Shown here one piece after another: positions 10,509 through 20,965 of a stretch of DNA of 64,000 nt. Below the pieces are notes generated by a model. It worked only from the letters and a program-made list of their open reading frames with translations. It did not search any database and had not been told where the DNA came from. The first letter of the stretch is position 1. Every line of letters starts with the position of its first letter. Origin of the DNA: Calothrix anomala FACHB-343 (GTDB taxonomy: Bacteria; Cyanobacteriota; Cyanobacteriia; Cyanobacteriales; Nostocaceae). The translations under genes and the position numbers were made by a program. The stretch covers positions 1-64,000 of the forward strand of contig NZ_JACJQG010000015.1 in NCBI RefSeq assembly GCF_014696435.1, written 5' to 3'.

Positions 10509-10603
10509 TTATGATGCGATCGCATAAGTATTTCATCACAGGTGCTGAGTTGCTCTCAGGCTCTAGCCATTCACATCATGTTTGCGAAACATCAATTACG
10601 ATT

Positions 10604-10628
10604 AAGGGCACAAAATTATTGTGCCCTT
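10604..10628 (-). terminator. Hairpin downstream of the 936-aa gene
   Basis: AAGGGCACAA (10604-10613) pairs perfectly with TTGTGCCCTT (10619-10628), leaving a 5-base loop. It lies about 35 bases past the stop codon at 10662 and is the likely transcription end for the 936-aa gene. Confidence 0.6.
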
Positions 10629-10661
10629 GTCTGTATGTCGTATTTTTGATTTAAATTGGTA

Positions 10662-13472
10662 TTACTTCACCTTGGCACGGAAGCGCACAAAACCATAAGA
10701 ATTAGATGGAGTACCCGTTCCCGTTGCTTGTGGGAGGTTGGCTAAATCTGGACTACGAGTTACATTTACTACTACTGCTCCATTAATATTACTACCGCAG
10801 AACGATGGCGTAGATGAATCGTTAGCACTATAGTAACGTCCGCGATCGCTACTATCTTGGATATTACTCAGGTAAACTGTAGGATTTGTAGAACCAATTG
10901 CTAGAGCAATACCTTGATCGGCTCCTGCCAAACCACCATCATTAGGAGTTTGACCATTAAAAGCATTGGGAACAAATGTAGTATTTTGAGGAACTAGATC
11001 GCAGATCTTCACATTAGTACTGTTATTATCGCCATTAGAAAGAAAATAAATAGTGTATTCTAACTCATCTTGAGGAATCGCATTCGTTTTGATCGCACCA
11101 CGCAAATAGTTGCTAGGCCATTTTGGATCGTTATCATCAGCAGCATAAGCAGGTGCTACATAGTTAGAGGCTGTTACCGCTACATCACTGCGTCCATCGA
11201 TCAAATCATTAATGTCTTGGGTATTGATGCGAGTAATACGTTTAACTAGCAGTAATTTTGGCTTGCCAAGTACAGTGACATCTTCACTAGTGCTGGAAGT
11301 AGCACTATAGGTAGCATTCGTTGTTCCGGTGGTGGTGGTACGTTGAGGATCGAGATAAGTTGCTGTAGCAGTATTCTGATACTGACCAGCCGCTACAGTG
11401 TTTGGCACATTGGCGACAAAGGTAATTTGTACCGATCCACCACCAGGAATGGAAAATGTTCCCCAACTAGGACTCGTACTACTAGGACTAGGATTGCTAA
11501 CTGAAGTGCGAGTAGCACCTCCTGTCAGGACAGGTGCTGAATTGGAAGCATAAGTGAAGCCACTGGGAAGCGTATCAGAAATTGCCACCTGAGTCGCAGA
11601 CGCTTTATTAGCAGCGTTAGATACCGTGATTGTATATGTAGCTGTAGTACCTGCTGGGAGATTACTGATTGAGGGTGTAGAGGTAGTCTTAGTTACGGTT
11701 AATTGAGCCGAGCATTCTGCACCTGATGCTACCCCAGGAACTACACCTGCTACTATCGGCACTACTAACCCTGTACCTGCTTCTGAGTCAAAAGGTAGCG
11801 CCATAGTTGAGCCAGTACGACCAGAATCACCCCCATCTAATCCTCCAGCCGCTACAGTGGCTGAATTTGGAGAAGCATTAGTGACAATTACCCCACCACC
11901 ACCACCACCGCCGGGCCCGTGCGCCTCGCTAAACACGGCATTACCGCCCTTACCACCCTTAACACTGATAGTCAAACCAGCAAGAGTACCAGTTTTGCTG
12001 GTGATAAACACTGTGCCACCACCGCCGCCACCACCGCCACCGTCTCTAGTGACATCAAGAGCGGTAGCTCCATTGGCATTGATTGTGCCTGTACCGCTAA
12101 CTGTATTAGTCCGAATCATCACCATACCACCACCAGCAGTACCGCTACTATTCAAACCGCTATTAGTACCTGTGTCATTTGCAGGTGGGTAAGTTGAACT
12201 ATTATTGGTAGTTCCAGCACCACCACCGCCTCCTAATATCAAGCGAGTAGTAGAAGCAGGAAATTCCTTACCGCCAAAGCCACCTGTTGTGACTTGCGAA
12301 GACCAAGCTCTCCCACCACGACCACCACGACCACCATTACTACCACCACCGCCACCGGAGTTTTGATCATTACTACCAGGGTTACCATCGGTACTACCGC
12401 CGCCAGCATTACCAGGAGCACCACGGCCATTACTACCATTGGGGTAACCTTCAACTCCCGTATTTGATAATGTGGGAGATGTAGAACTACCTGATGTATT
12501 AAAGGTACTCAGCACATAGCGAGGAGTACCAGCAATTCCTTCACCTTTAGCGCCGTTATTATTAACTGTGGCATTTGTACGGAAGTCTGTATTATTACCG
12601 CCACCTCCGGTAAGTTGACGACCGCCACCACCCCGGAAACCTCTACCGCTAACATCGACAGTGCCAGTTAAATTGAGATTACCAGCAACATCGTAAGCAA
12701 GAATACCGCCTATAGAACCATTCCAAGGAAACGCAGTCGCATTACCTAAAGTTGCACTAGAATACTGCGGTACTCTAATTACTTGGTAGGTACTTTGACC
12801 CTTAGTACCACTAGCAGTAGCAGTAACATAACTATTCACTAGTCCGTTACTCGCACCAGCACCGGTAATTGCAACAGCACCACCACTAACTGCACTTGTA
12901 GCGACAACAAACTCATAAGTACCGGCTGTAGTTGCTGTCCAGCCACTGGCCCCCGTACTCGGTTGAGGATTAGTGATATTAGGAACATCGCCACTAGTAC
13001 CATCACCATAGGCATCACTATTACTAGAGTTAATAGTAGCGTCTTGCATTTGAATAACTAGTAATAAATCTCCAGCTGCGATCGCTGTATTGGTAGACGG
13101 AGTAGCAGCACCTACTGGTATAGATTTTGTCCCAGCACTGGCATTTGCAGTCCCAGGGTAATAAGTGTTGATAATACTAGTAAGAGTTCCCCCAGGCCCA
13201 TCTTTACCAGGAGTTGCACAGGGATAAGTTACCTGAGCCAAAACACGAGAGTCTTGCTCTCGTAAGGGAACTAAGTAAGAAACCAAGAAGCAAAATATTA
13301 ATAAAAGACAAGTTAACAGTCTTTTCCCAGACTTACGTTTTTTATTTCCCAGACGCAAAGTAATGAACTCAGATACCAACCAAGCGATCGCCATCAAAAT
13401 AGTACTAATTATCTGAGTAAAAATAGGAATCCAAGAAATGGAAGAGTGGTGATTGTCTGGGTGCTGTGTCAT
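10662..13472 (-). CDS. Exported glycine-rich DUF11 protein
   Basis: 936 aa. A hydrophobic segment near residues 50-70 (LLTCLLLIFCFLVSYLV) serves as signal anchor or uncleaved signal. Residues of roughly 270-560 are very rich in Gly and Asn, with runs such as GGGGGGGGG, resembling flexible surface or adhesin-like regions. One DUF11 unit follows (LTVTKTTSTPSI onward). The last 200 residues form the same C-terminal domain as in the 2206-aa protein, from LLLVKRIT through KICDLVP to FVRFRAKVK. The shared ending suggests a common anchoring or secretion determinant, which is an inference. It lies 59 bases downstream of the beta-helix gene and is probably co-transcribed with it. Confidence 0.8.
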   Translation of the reverse strand: MTQHPDNHHSSISWIPIFTQIISTILMAIAWLVSEFITLRLGNKKRKSGKRLLTCLLLIFCFLVSYLVPLREQDSRVLAQVTYPCATPGKDGPGGTLTSIINTYYPGTANASAGTKSIPVGAATPSTNTAIAAGDLLLVIQMQDATINSSNSDAYGDGTSGDVPNITNPQPSTGASGWTATTAGTYEFVVATSAVSGGAVAITGAGASNGLVNSYVTATASGTKGQSTYQVIRVPQYSSATLGNATAFPWNGSIGGILAYDVAGNLNLTGTVDVSGRGFRGGGGRQLTGGGGNNTDFRTNATVNNNGAKGEGIAGTPRYVLSTFNTSGSSTSPTLSNTGVEGYPNGSNGRGAPGNAGGGSTDGNPGSNDQNSGGGGGSNGGRGGRGGRAWSSQVTTGGFGGKEFPASTTRLILGGGGGAGTTNNSSTYPPANDTGTNSGLNSSGTAGGGMVMIRTNTVSGTGTINANGATALDVTRDGGGGGGGGGTVFITSKTGTLAGLTISVKGGKGGNAVFSEAHGPGGGGGGGVIVTNASPNSATVAAGGLDGGDSGRTGSTMALPFDSEAGTGLVVPIVAGVVPGVASGAECSAQLTVTKTTSTPSISNLPAGTTATYTITVSNAANKASATQVAISDTLPSGFTYASNSAPVLTGGATRTSVSNPSPSSTSPSWGTFSIPGGGSVQITFVANVPNTVAAGQYQNTATATYLDPQRTTTTGTTNATYSATSSTSEDVTVLGKPKLLLVKRITRINTQDINDLIDGRSDVAVTASNYVAPAYAADDNDPKWPSNYLRGAIKTNAIPQDELEYTIYFLSNGDNNSTNVKICDLVPQNTTFVPNAFNGQTPNDGGLAGADQGIALAIGSTNPTVYLSNIQDSSDRGRYYSANDSSTPSFCGSNINGAVVVNVTRSPDLANLPQATGTGTPSNSYGFVRFRAKVK

Positions 13473-13531
13473 GGAATGGCGATTGTCTATTTATCAATTA
13501 TGAATTCGTCAGAGAGCTAGTCTAGGGGTAA

Positions 13532-15094
13532 TCACTTGAGAGCGCGAATCAGGGCTAAATCTGCTGGTTCAGATGTTCCATATTGGGAATGAATTGCGAT
13601 CGCACTTACTCGTTCTCCCTCTTTTAGATTTCCCAATTTCACAGAGAATCTACCATCACTATCGGTATTTACTGTGGCGATCGCTTCGTTTAATGTGCCT
13701 ATATTGCCACTCGTTTCACTGACTTTATAAATTTCCACTACGGAATCAGGAGCCGCTAAACCATCCAGGGTTACTGACTCATCTTGTAAAATAAAAAACT
13801 CTCGACTGAGAAAGCTGGGTGCATCAATGCCAAAGTTACCCGCTTGACGGTGACGCTGGTAGCTGTCATGGACTGGATTTACCCCATCACCTTGTTGGTA
13901 GTCAATCACACCAACATTTTGCTGACTTACCAAGTCAATGCTTAGTCCCTGTAGTTTGGCAAATTGGTTATTTTGAATTTTGTTACCTTGGCTTTGGGGA
14001 TAAGCGGCGATTGTTACCCCTGTCCCTGGCTGATTGGTGATTTTGTTATTCACCACTTCATGTCCCTTACCCATCAGGTAAATTGCGGCTCGCTGCAACT
14101 GTTGACCGTTATTAGTGATGGTGTTATCGCGAATTTTTACTGAACCTTGCGGTTTAAATAAGTACAAACCACTGCCAGCGTTAAATTGAATGGAGTTAGC
14201 AGTAATTTCAGTATTATTAACTATACCTTCTAAACGAATCGCATCAGGCATTCCTGCCAAGCCATTGTGAGTAATAATGTTGTTCTTAACTTGTAAATTT
14301 TCTGCCCGAACCGAGGTAATAATACCGCTACCATCATGATGGGCAATGCGATTATTTTGGATAGTTGTTCCCACACTGTTAAACACAGATATGCCAAAAG
14401 CCGAGGTTTTAGTAGGGATACTTCCATCTGGTGCTATACCCAGCCAGTTATTTTCAATTACCACATCTTTCGGCGGTGTAGAGGAGAGATTTTGATGTTT
14501 TTTATTCTCGAAAACTTCCGAAAGTGGTGCAATAAAAATATCTGCGGGGGGGAGACTCGCAGTAGCGCCATGACGAGCATTAAATCCATAGATACTTAAG
14601 CCGCGAATAGTCACCTCATCAGCAACGACAGTAAAACCACGGATGACATCTGCGTTGTTAATAGGCGTAATAGCGACAACGGGTGATTTAGCCTCATCAT
14701 ATCCTGGTTGTGTAGTGCCATCGATTAGCAAACCAGGACTAGCTAGGGGTGGTAACAATTCTTGGATTGCGATCGCTCTTTCTTGAGGTGGTAAATTAAA
14801 CTCAATGCGAGAGGATAAATTATTACCAAGGCTTTGTACCTGAGTTTTTTCGCGATCGCTCAACTGCTCAATTGATAAGGTACCATTAACCAGTGCGATC
14901 GCTTCTCGTAAAGTCACTACATCATCAGCCTGTATCGCCCCATCTTGGTTACTATTTACCACTACTCTCATAGAAGGTGAAACAGACTGACTTACAGCGA
15001 CTTCAGCTAATGTCAATACTAAAACAGCCGTAATCAAAATTTCATTCCCGAATACAGACCGATAAAAATTGATTACTTTAAGAAAAACCTTCAT
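13532..15094 (-). CDS. Exported right-handed beta-helix protein
   Basis: 520 aa with an N-terminal hydrophobic segment (ILITAVLVLTLAEVAVSQS) acting as signal peptide. An early VVTLREAIALVN segment matches the CSLREA-type motif often found at the start of surface beta-helix proteins, without the Cys. Residues of about 140-400 show the Asn-rich ladder of parallel beta-helices (IENNWLGI, TIQNNRIAHH, VKNNIITHNG, IRDNTITNNG, VVNNKITNQ). The last 90 residues are a beta-sandwich-like domain (SVTLDGLAAPDSVVEIYK). Related folds include pectate-lyase-like and NosD-like proteins, but no catalytic residues can be assigned. It lies in the DUF11 cluster and is partly duplicated at 10365-10508. Confidence 0.75.
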   Translation of the reverse strand: MKVFLKVINFYRSVFGNEILITAVLVLTLAEVAVSQSVSPSMRVVVNSNQDGAIQADDVVTLREAIALVNGTLSIEQLSDREKTQVQSLGNNLSSRIEFNLPPQERAIAIQELLPPLASPGLLIDGTTQPGYDEAKSPVVAITPINNADVIRGFTVVADEVTIRGLSIYGFNARHGATASLPPADIFIAPLSEVFENKKHQNLSSTPPKDVVIENNWLGIAPDGSIPTKTSAFGISVFNSVGTTIQNNRIAHHDGSGIITSVRAENLQVKNNIITHNGLAGMPDAIRLEGIVNNTEITANSIQFNAGSGLYLFKPQGSVKIRDNTITNNGQQLQRAAIYLMGKGHEVVNNKITNQPGTGVTIAAYPQSQGNKIQNNQFAKLQGLSIDLVSQQNVGVIDYQQGDGVNPVHDSYQRHRQAGNFGIDAPSFLSREFFILQDESVTLDGLAAPDSVVEIYKVSETSGNIGTLNEAIATVNTDSDGRFSVKLGNLKEGERVSAIAIHSQYGTSEPADLALIRALK

Positions 15095-15216
15095 ATATTT
15101 AACTTTTCATCTAAAATCTGAAAAATAGACAATCTTATACCAATTTGAAAAAAGAATGCGACAGATACATAACCTCAACACCTTGTTCTGTCTGGATTCT
15201 TAATTTTGAATTTTGC

Positions 15217-15256
15217 GGAAAGTCTGAGCGGAGGTTTCCTCCGATCAGAACTTTCC
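15217..15256 (-). terminator. Stem-loop repeat downstream of the barrel gene
   Basis: An imperfect stem of about 18 bp (GGAAAGTCTGAGCGGAGG at 15217-15234 against 15238-15256) closes on a TTT loop. It lies 29 bases past the stop of the 1306-aa gene and is probably a transcription terminator. The hairpin type also looks like a dispersed cyanobacterial repeat. Confidence 0.55.
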
Positions 15257-15284
15257 AAGAGAGAATTTTGAATTTGAATTGGTA

Positions 15285-18200
15285 TTACAGCATTTTTGTC
15301 TTGATATTTCCTAATGTTGAATTTTTTTTCAATCGTTGTGTTACAGATTCTTGCTGCTGGGGTGGCGCAATTTTTTGCTGTCCAAAACCATCAAATAATT
15401 CGTTGAGTTTGAGTGTTAAACCCAAATAAGCACCACCAGCAGAACGAGTACCGGAAAAATCCCGGTCATCGACTCGACCAAACACATAGCCAGCAGCCAA
15501 ACGCAAATTAGGACTTAGATAATAACCCGCTTCAATGACAAAACCTGTTTCGGTGTAAGTAGATTGATTAATTACCCGCGCCTCACCTACCAAATCCATG
15601 CTGTATCCCAGGCGATAGGTAGCGCGAAATTGTGCCAGATTGACCGTATTTGTACCAACTAAATCGTTAGCTAGGTAAGAGGTACTGTGACGCAGAGCAT
15701 ATTTACCATAAAATTCCCATTGCCAGTTAGGTGCATAAATAGCTTCTACTGCAAAAGTATGGTCTTCTGAACCTGTACCGCTTCCTAAAAGGATGGTGTC
15801 AGGGGTAGTTGCGGGATTTTGGCGATATTCATAACGCAAGAGGGCGTTAAATTTATCGTTGTTGGGGTCGCGATAAGCTAAACCCACCTTCAGGTTGACT
15901 GTATCTCCTAATCCTGTCAGCCGTTGATTAGCAGAATTTGCTTGTTGATAACGTACCAAAGCTGTCAGAGATGGAGAAATTTTCCCCGTAGCTGCGGCGG
16001 AGATGACGGTATTAGAACCACCAGAGGAACTACGATGTTCGTAGCGGGCGCTGGCTTGAAAATCAGGGTTATCACTGTATTCTAGTCCAACACTGTAACT
16101 ATCGCCACCATCAAATCCAATGGAAGAAGCACTTTGACCGGGGGCGAAAGGTTGGGCAAATTGTTGACCTGCACCAGTGCGTTGGAAGAAACTACCAAAT
16201 ACATGTTCGTAAGCCAAATTTAACCGCAAACCAGGGGCAATAGTCCAGCGATTATTCAAACCAATTGCGCCTTGGGTAGTGATTTCGTTAGCACCGCCCA
16301 AAATTGAGTAACGACCAGTGATAGTGGTATCTCTACCGAGTTTGTGTTCTCCGTTGACGCTAAGGCTAGTAATAGAGTTACCAGAAAGTTGACCGCCACT
16401 GTAAAATTGTTGTGCTAGGCTAACATTAATCCCAGGAAGAACAGCCCAATTCAAACCAAAAATTGTCCGGTCTGGATAGACAGCATCTTTAGAGGCAGAT
16501 AAAGTTAGTTCATTTTGCGCTTGGAAAGTCAGGTTTTTGGCTATGGGGATAGTCAGACGCGATCGCAGTTGGTCAGAATTACTACGTAGATTATTTGTAG
16601 CCATTCTATCTTCCCGATTGCGATGAATCCATTCCACATCAGCAGTAACAGTACCGAACTTTTGTTGAATTCCGGCGGAAATTGTCGTTAAGGAGTTATC
16701 AACCTTACTTCCAGGAACCGCTTGCGCACGGGGTGAAAATAATTCTTCAAAGGTATCTAAAGGTTGGGGTGCAATGCCAAAATTATCTTCATGGTCATAT
16801 TGCAATCGCACATTTGTGGTTGAAGAAACTTTACCTGTAACTTGCGCGCCATAGCGAGTTTGACCGGGAACAAAGCTAATCGTGGCATTATTAGCAAAGC
16901 CAGTATCGGCAAACCGATAATAAGCACGACCTTGAATACCTGGTAAAATCTGCCCTTCAGCTTCTACACGATAAGCTGCACCATTAACTTTACCCATGAC
17001 ATCCGAGTTATTACTGGAATGGGCATATTCAGCGATTACCTTACCCTGAGAACCCAAACTAATAATGGCATCTGCACCGTAGAGTTCAAAACTACGCACT
17101 CCTTGATTTTCTTGAATGTAGGTTGCGCCTATCCAACTTTCACTGTTAAATTTACGAGAAAAGTTATATTGCAGACGCGCTGCATAGATATTGCTGTCCG
17201 AGTCCTTGCTATCGTATTGATAGGTAACAACAATCCGCCGTACTAAAACTTGACCATATTCATCAACATCTGTACGCAGAATCGGTTGACGGAATAATAA
17301 AGTTCCGCGATCGTAGTCGATTTCGTAGTCTGGGCCTCGGTTTAACTGCTGGCGTTGTAAAACAGTACCAGGACGATTCAATTCTTCTAATTCTAAAAAG
17401 ACATTTTCACTTCCTGCAAGCAAGATGCGGCGCGAGAGGAAATAATAACCGCTAGTACCATCAGGAGCAATGGTATCCCGTTGAAAACCCTCTAAGTTGT
17501 TGCCGTAGAATCCAGTAAATTGGAAATTCCCTAAGTTGTAATTGGCTTTAAAACCGTGGAGTTGACGAGTAATTGCTGTAAATTGCTGTGACGAACGGGC
17601 AAATTCCTCAGTATTGTAGTCACCCCACATAGCATAATCGGGGCTAGCACCAGGAATCTTTGGAGAACGCTCTAAACGCAGAAATACGCTATCAATAGAG
17701 GGTGTAACTACCTCTACTCTCGAACTATCGCCATATACAGGATAGTTTTGTTCGCTGAATTGATTATTGCGAAATAGGCGATTATCACAGTTACAATCTT
17801 CGTTGAGAGTGCGAGAACTATTGTATGCACCAGTAAACAACCATTCACCGATCGCACCTGTAGCAAATACTGCTGAGTGAAAGTCTAACTGAGTACTATT
17901 GTCTTTGTCTGGGGGGAGAAAATCACGGAAACTACCGTAATAATTCGTACCTCTAGCCCCGAAGCGCAAATCCACTACCCCAGTCAAAATACTCGGACGC
18001 AAAGCGGTTTCAAATTGTAAGCTGGTAAAAGCTTCTAACTGATTAGCATTAGCTTTAATAGTTACTGTTTGCGCATTTAAAGTAGATTTCAGCTTGGCTG
18101 TAAATTCTCCTTGTTTCACCTCAACCTGAAATCCTGGTTGATCGGGTTTAAAATCTGCACCGATAAACTCCCCAGCATTAGCGGCTAAAGTAACAACAGT

Positions 18201-19205
18201 ATCCCATTTAGAAGGGTTGTTATTGGCATCTAACAGCTTACCTTTGATTGTGGCTGTAGAACGCCCATCTGCGGGAATCCGCGCCTCTACAGTTTCTAAT
18301 TTTATTTGTGTGGGTGTTCCCCGCACCATCACTCGTCTACTGACAGCCGGTGCAGTTGAACCGACAATTTGAGCAGTGATGGTATTTTCCCCTTCCTTTA
18401 AAGAAACCCCATACCATGTCTGCGTAACTAATTTAGTTGCCGAATCAGTAGCTGTACGTCCAATTTGTGAAGGATCGGCTAACTGTCCATTGACTCGTAA
18501 TTCTACCTTAGCTCCTTGAGAAAATTCTAGAATTACCGTAGTAGCTGCCACATCAACTAATTCATCAGGTGTGGGAGCGAGGATTTTAACGCTGGTAGCA
18601 ACATCTGGTGTAGATGTTTGTGTCCCATTGGCGATTTTTTCTAAGCCTCTAGGTAACTTAATATCAGATGTTGCTGGGAAAGGTTGGATACCAGCCGTAG
18701 TAGATAGATTTTCGCTATCAGCTGCTATTTGCTGTAAACCTCTAGATAATTGAATATTAGCTGCTGGTTGAAATGGTTGTATTGTACCAGTAGGTAATTG
18801 TTGATCGGATGCTACTTGCTGTAAACCTCTAGATAATTGAATATCAGCTGCTGGTTGAAACGGTTGTATACCAACAGGTTCTGTTTCAGATGACGGACAG
18901 AGGGAAGAGGTTTTTTGCTCTGTAATTTCTGATGTAACCTTGGTGTTGCAACGGTTTAAGTCCTCAGACAAACTCGCAAAGTTAGCTGATAGTTGTTTAT
19001 CTTCGGACTTGGTGCTTTCTTCAACCTCTAACTTGTCCGTTACTAAAGAGGATATTTCCCCGTCGCTAAAGTTCTGTTGTTCTTGAATAACTGTAGTGTT
19101 TTCTGCTTTACCAATGACAGGATACAAAATTACACTTATAGATCCAGCTACAGCCGCGATTAATTGCAAATTGAAAATATGGGTATGGTGCAGTCTGGTT
19201 TTCAT
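15285..19205 (-). CDS. Large outer-membrane beta-barrel-like protein
   Basis: 1306 aa. An N-terminal hydrophobic signal (LQLIAAVAGSISVILYPVIG) is followed by a low-complexity region with three copies of an IQPFQPAADIQLSRGLQQ-type unit (about residues 112-185). Two Ig-like domains come next (about 205-400; the second contains the invasin/Big-like PADGRSTATIKGKL). The C-terminal 850 residues have alternating aromatic and polar strands (for example YYGSFRDFL, WLFTGAYNSS, YYRFADTGF) expected for a many-stranded outer-membrane barrel. The protein ends with strand-like repeats before the final LGLTLKLNELF. The start overlaps the stop of the 510-aa gene by four bases (ATGA), implying translational coupling. 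It may be the export or anchor partner for the DUF11 proteins, which is an inference. No plug domain or TonB box was seen. Confidence 0.75.
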   Translation of the reverse strand: MKTRLHHTHIFNLQLIAAVAGSISVILYPVIGKAENTTVIQEQQNFSDGEISSLVTDKLEVEESTKSEDKQLSANFASLSEDLNRCNTKVTSEITEQKTSSLCPSSETEPVGIQPFQPAADIQLSRGLQQVASDQQLPTGTIQPFQPAANIQLSRGLQQIAADSENLSTTAGIQPFPATSDIKLPRGLEKIANGTQTSTPDVATSVKILAPTPDELVDVAATTVILEFSQGAKVELRVNGQLADPSQIGRTATDSATKLVTQTWYGVSLKEGENTITAQIVGSTAPAVSRRVMVRGTPTQIKLETVEARIPADGRSTATIKGKLLDANNNPSKWDTVVTLAANAGEFIGADFKPDQPGFQVEVKQGEFTAKLKSTLNAQTVTIKANANQLEAFTSLQFETALRPSILTGVVDLRFGARGTNYYGSFRDFLPPDKDNSTQLDFHSAVFATGAIGEWLFTGAYNSSRTLNEDCNCDNRLFRNNQFSEQNYPVYGDSSRVEVVTPSIDSVFLRLERSPKIPGASPDYAMWGDYNTEEFARSSQQFTAITRQLHGFKANYNLGNFQFTGFYGNNLEGFQRDTIAPDGTSGYYFLSRRILLAGSENVFLELEELNRPGTVLQRQQLNRGPDYEIDYDRGTLLFRQPILRTDVDEYGQVLVRRIVVTYQYDSKDSDSNIYAARLQYNFSRKFNSESWIGATYIQENQGVRSFELYGADAIISLGSQGKVIAEYAHSSNNSDVMGKVNGAAYRVEAEGQILPGIQGRAYYRFADTGFANNATISFVPGQTRYGAQVTGKVSSTTNVRLQYDHEDNFGIAPQPLDTFEELFSPRAQAVPGSKVDNSLTTISAGIQQKFGTVTADVEWIHRNREDRMATNNLRSNSDQLRSRLTIPIAKNLTFQAQNELTLSASKDAVYPDRTIFGLNWAVLPGINVSLAQQFYSGGQLSGNSITSLSVNGEHKLGRDTTITGRYSILGGANEITTQGAIGLNNRWTIAPGLRLNLAYEHVFGSFFQRTGAGQQFAQPFAPGQSASSIGFDGGDSYSVGLEYSDNPDFQASARYEHRSSSGGSNTVISAAATGKISPSLTALVRYQQANSANQRLTGLGDTVNLKVGLAYRDPNNDKFNALLRYEYRQNPATTPDTILLGSGTGSEDHTFAVEAIYAPNWQWEFYGKYALRHSTSYLANDLVGTNTVNLAQFRATYRLGYSMDLVGEARVINQSTYTETGFVIEAGYYLSPNLRLAAGYVFGRVDDRDFSGTRSAGGAYLGLTLKLNELFDGFGQQKIAPPQQQESVTQRLKKNSTLGNIKTKML

Positions 19206-20734
19206 TTCTTCACCTCTGAGTTAAAGGTGGGAGTGACTGCAAAGTTCATGCGTACCATACCACCAGGTTCTAAACGCACTAACCGAGATTGGCTATTGCG
19301 TTCGCGGAAGCGGACATTAGGTGCAAGGGTATAGCCAGGAAGACTACTCAAGTCGAGAACGCCTGTATGGTTTCCTGGTAAAACGTTGGCGAGGGAAAAC
19401 AAACCATTGGGATCTGTGGTGATGCGGTTCCCATCTTCTAGGAAAATCACCGCATTCGGTACGCCGGGTTCGCCTGGTTGTTGTTCGCCGTCAAAATTTT
19501 TGTCTACGAAAACCCGACCGATAATAGTACCGCAGTCAGAGACAATTCCCGGCCGAATTTTTAAAGAGTGAGTAGCTGGCCCGTCTTTGACAGTAAAATC
19601 GTTATCTATGCGTTGGGCGTTGACAATTGCGGAATTGCGCCCTGAACCGCGCACCGCATCAGGTGTCAGTTGGGTGGCGTAGGCAATATTAATAACGCTA
19701 CCAGGTGCGATCGCTTCTGTAGTCCGCAGAATAATTTCCGATCCACTAGTTTCGGCAGTAAAGGTGATTGCTTGACCATTAGCCTCACCCCGCACCGATT
19801 GCGGCAGAAATTTGAAGCCTAAAGGCAAAGTATCATTAACTACTATATTATCTAATGTACTGTCAGCAACATTTTTCAGGGATAGGCGATAAATTACCGT
19901 ATCTCCAGGTTCAGCAGCAGCGCGATCGGCTGTTTTAATAATTTGCAACTGTTGTGTTTGACACATACCTAAATCCAGTTGCATCGGTAATAAATCTAGT
20001 CCAATGCGTTCAGCATCGGAAATTAAAACCGTATCACTGACCTGGGTTGTACCTTGTACGCTGATTGGTAAACCATCTATAGAAGTAGCAGTATACTGAA
20101 CTAACTTGTTACTACCATCACCAGTGTTACTAACAATTGTTAATTTAATGCGTCTTTGCGTATAAATAGAGTTGGCAGGCGGATTGACTACCAAAATATA
20201 AGTTTTACCTTGATCGGCTTGTCCCTTGTCTTGATCGAATAAGAAATTATAGTATCCCTCCGTCGCATCTGTTAGCGAAAAGGGGTTAACATTGTCGGCA
20301 TTTGGGTTAATGCCTTTAGAAATATTATTATTAGGAATATCCGGTACTTCTGTTCTGGTTAATGATACTAATTGCCCTAGTTCTGTACCTAGTGTATCGC
20401 TAGCTAATGGTTCATATAAAGCTACAGAAAATCCTTGATAACTAGGTAATTTTTGCCCACCACAACCAAGGATTCTTCCTAATGGGTCAATTAATTGTCT
20501 AGAGTTAGAAATATTTTCAACGAGACTAGAACTACCTTGAAATGTATATTGACTATCTTGATCTGTATAAGTATATGTAGCTTGGTTATTGATTGCTAGA
20601 GGCGTAGCCTCATTATTAATTTGTGCAAAAACAGGTACTGGGGTTTGTAAGAAACTTCCTGCTAAGATGGTTATCGCTAACCGCTTAAACCAGCCACCAT
20701 CAGAAATCTGATGCTGCAAACTTTGACGGCGCAC
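19202..20734 (-). CDS. Exported DUF11 / SdrD B-like protein
   Basis: 510 aa. The signal peptide is near the N-terminus (LAITILAGSFLQTPVPVFAQ). A DUF11 unit spans about residues 265-390 (LQIIKTADRAAAEPGDTVIY through VVNDTLPLGF). It is followed by a Cna B / SdrD B-like domain (GRVFVDKNFDGEQQPGEPGV and then DPNGLFSLANVLPG). Such domains form rod-like stalks in surface proteins. The gene overlaps the barrel-protein gene by four bases and lies 231 bases downstream of the small DUF11 gene, so the two overlapping genes form a tight unit. Confidence 0.8.
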   Translation of the reverse strand: MRRQSLQHQISDGGWFKRLAITILAGSFLQTPVPVFAQINNEATPLAINNQATYTYTDQDSQYTFQGSSSLVENISNSRQLIDPLGRILGCGGQKLPSYQGFSVALYEPLASDTLGTELGQLVSLTRTEVPDIPNNNISKGINPNADNVNPFSLTDATEGYYNFLFDQDKGQADQGKTYILVVNPPANSIYTQRRIKLTIVSNTGDGSNKLVQYTATSIDGLPISVQGTTQVSDTVLISDAERIGLDLLPMQLDLGMCQTQQLQIIKTADRAAAEPGDTVIYRLSLKNVADSTLDNIVVNDTLPLGFKFLPQSVRGEANGQAITFTAETSGSEIILRTTEAIAPGSVINIAYATQLTPDAVRGSGRNSAIVNAQRIDNDFTVKDGPATHSLKIRPGIVSDCGTIIGRVFVDKNFDGEQQPGEPGVPNAVIFLEDGNRITTDPNGLFSLANVLPGNHTGVLDLSSLPGYTLAPNVRFRERNSQSRLVRLEPGGMVRMNFAVTPTFNSEVKK

Positions 20735-20965
20735 TGAATTTTTCTCCTGTTGAATTGAAGTAAGTAATTAGTAATTGGTTATTTGCCATTGATTATTTGT
20801 TATGAATAATTACAAGCAATACAGTCAGCACAAGTATGAAAAATTGAATTGCAACTATGACTTATTTGGATATTGATCGCGATAATAATCGGCGTTGCTA
20901 AATAAAATAATTCAAAGTTTATGCATAGGAGCAATTGATGCAACGCCTAAAAATTTCCCATCTAG

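Noticed and set aside
15285-19205. TonB-dependent receptor as the call for the 1306-aa protein
   Set aside because: No plug domain or TonB box could be found; only barrel-like strands plus Ig-like domains are supported.
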